From an uncultured Bacteroides sp. (lineage in GTDB: Bacteria > Bacteroidota > Bacteroidia > Bacteroidales > Bacteroidaceae), in the NCBI RefSeq assembly GCF_949298305.1, contig NZ_CASFWU010000131.1:1-5696 (forward strand): a stretch of 5,696 bases of DNA. The letters are read 5' to 3'. The translations under genes and the position numbers were made by a program. Positions 5,673 to 5,696 of the stretch are shown here, piece after piece. How positions within the stretch are numbered: the first letter of the stretch is position 1; the number at the start of each line of letters is the position of its first letter. The notes under the pieces were generated by a model, which searched no databases, had not been told where the DNA came from, and saw nothing but the letters and a program-made list of their open reading frames with translations.

Positions 5673-5696
5673 TTAAATGGTTAAGTCCTGCTCCTC
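5673..5696 (-). CDS. C-terminal fragment of an upstream gene, possibly DUF2975 membrane protein
   Basis: One minus-strand frame from the window edge reads EEQDLTI and then stops with TAA, 10 bases before the HTH start. An acidic end finishing in DLTI resembles the C-terminus I recall for DUF2975 proteins, and those small membrane proteins are the usual neighbour of YozG-like regulators. Only seven codons are visible and another frame is also open at the edge, so both the frame and the identity are tentative. Confidence 0.4.
   Translation of the reverse strand, partial: EEQDLTI

Overview
The window looks like a chromosomal segment from a member of the Bacteroidales, most likely a gut Bacteroides or a close relative. 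Three things point there: a bacterial-type zinc glutaminyl cyclase, a short Cro/C1-type regulator of the YozG kind, and intergenic spaces holding a palindromic G/C-rich element of a type I associate with Bacteroidetes genomes. Start sites mostly lack a strong Shine-Dalgarno sequence, which also fits. No species can be named from the sequence alone.

Layout, left to right. Positions 1-1190 (+) carry the 3' part of a glutaminyl-peptide cyclotransferase of the M28 zinc-peptidase fold, then sufE 18 bases later, probably in one transcript. Positions 1191-1427 are non-coding and hold an 8-G run and a large inverted repeat made of two REP-like hairpin units. Positions 1428-2300 (+) encode an unrecognised 290-residue protein with the residue pattern of a PD-(D/E)XK nuclease core. 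Positions 2301-2530, between convergent genes, hold an almost perfect 42-bp-stem hairpin. Positions 2531-3622 (-) encode an exported protein with a periplasmic beta-rich domain and about seven membrane helices. Positions 3623-3925 are non-coding and carry a 12-bp direct repeat upstream of that gene. Positions 3926-5696 (-) form a tight operon: a gene cut by the window edge (only its C-terminus is visible), a small HTH regulator, and a MutS-like ATPase with membrane segments.

How the parts relate. The glutaminyl cyclase and the exported membrane protein fit the Bacteroidetes 'Q-rule', under which signal peptidase I cuts just before a Gln that is then cyclised to pyroglutamate; the membrane protein has a predicted cut at Ala22|Gln23. 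SufE supplies sulfur for Fe-S cluster assembly and has no obvious functional tie to the cyclase. The regulator and MutS-like gene are separated by 3 bases and the MutS-like start has an unusually good Shine-Dalgarno sequence inside the regulator's end, so they are probably translationally linked.

I see no CRISPR array, rRNA, tRNA, transposase or phage gene. The items most worth a second look are the two intergenic palindromic elements, the candidate nuclease, and the membrane-attached MutS homologue. None is strong enough to be called a new system.
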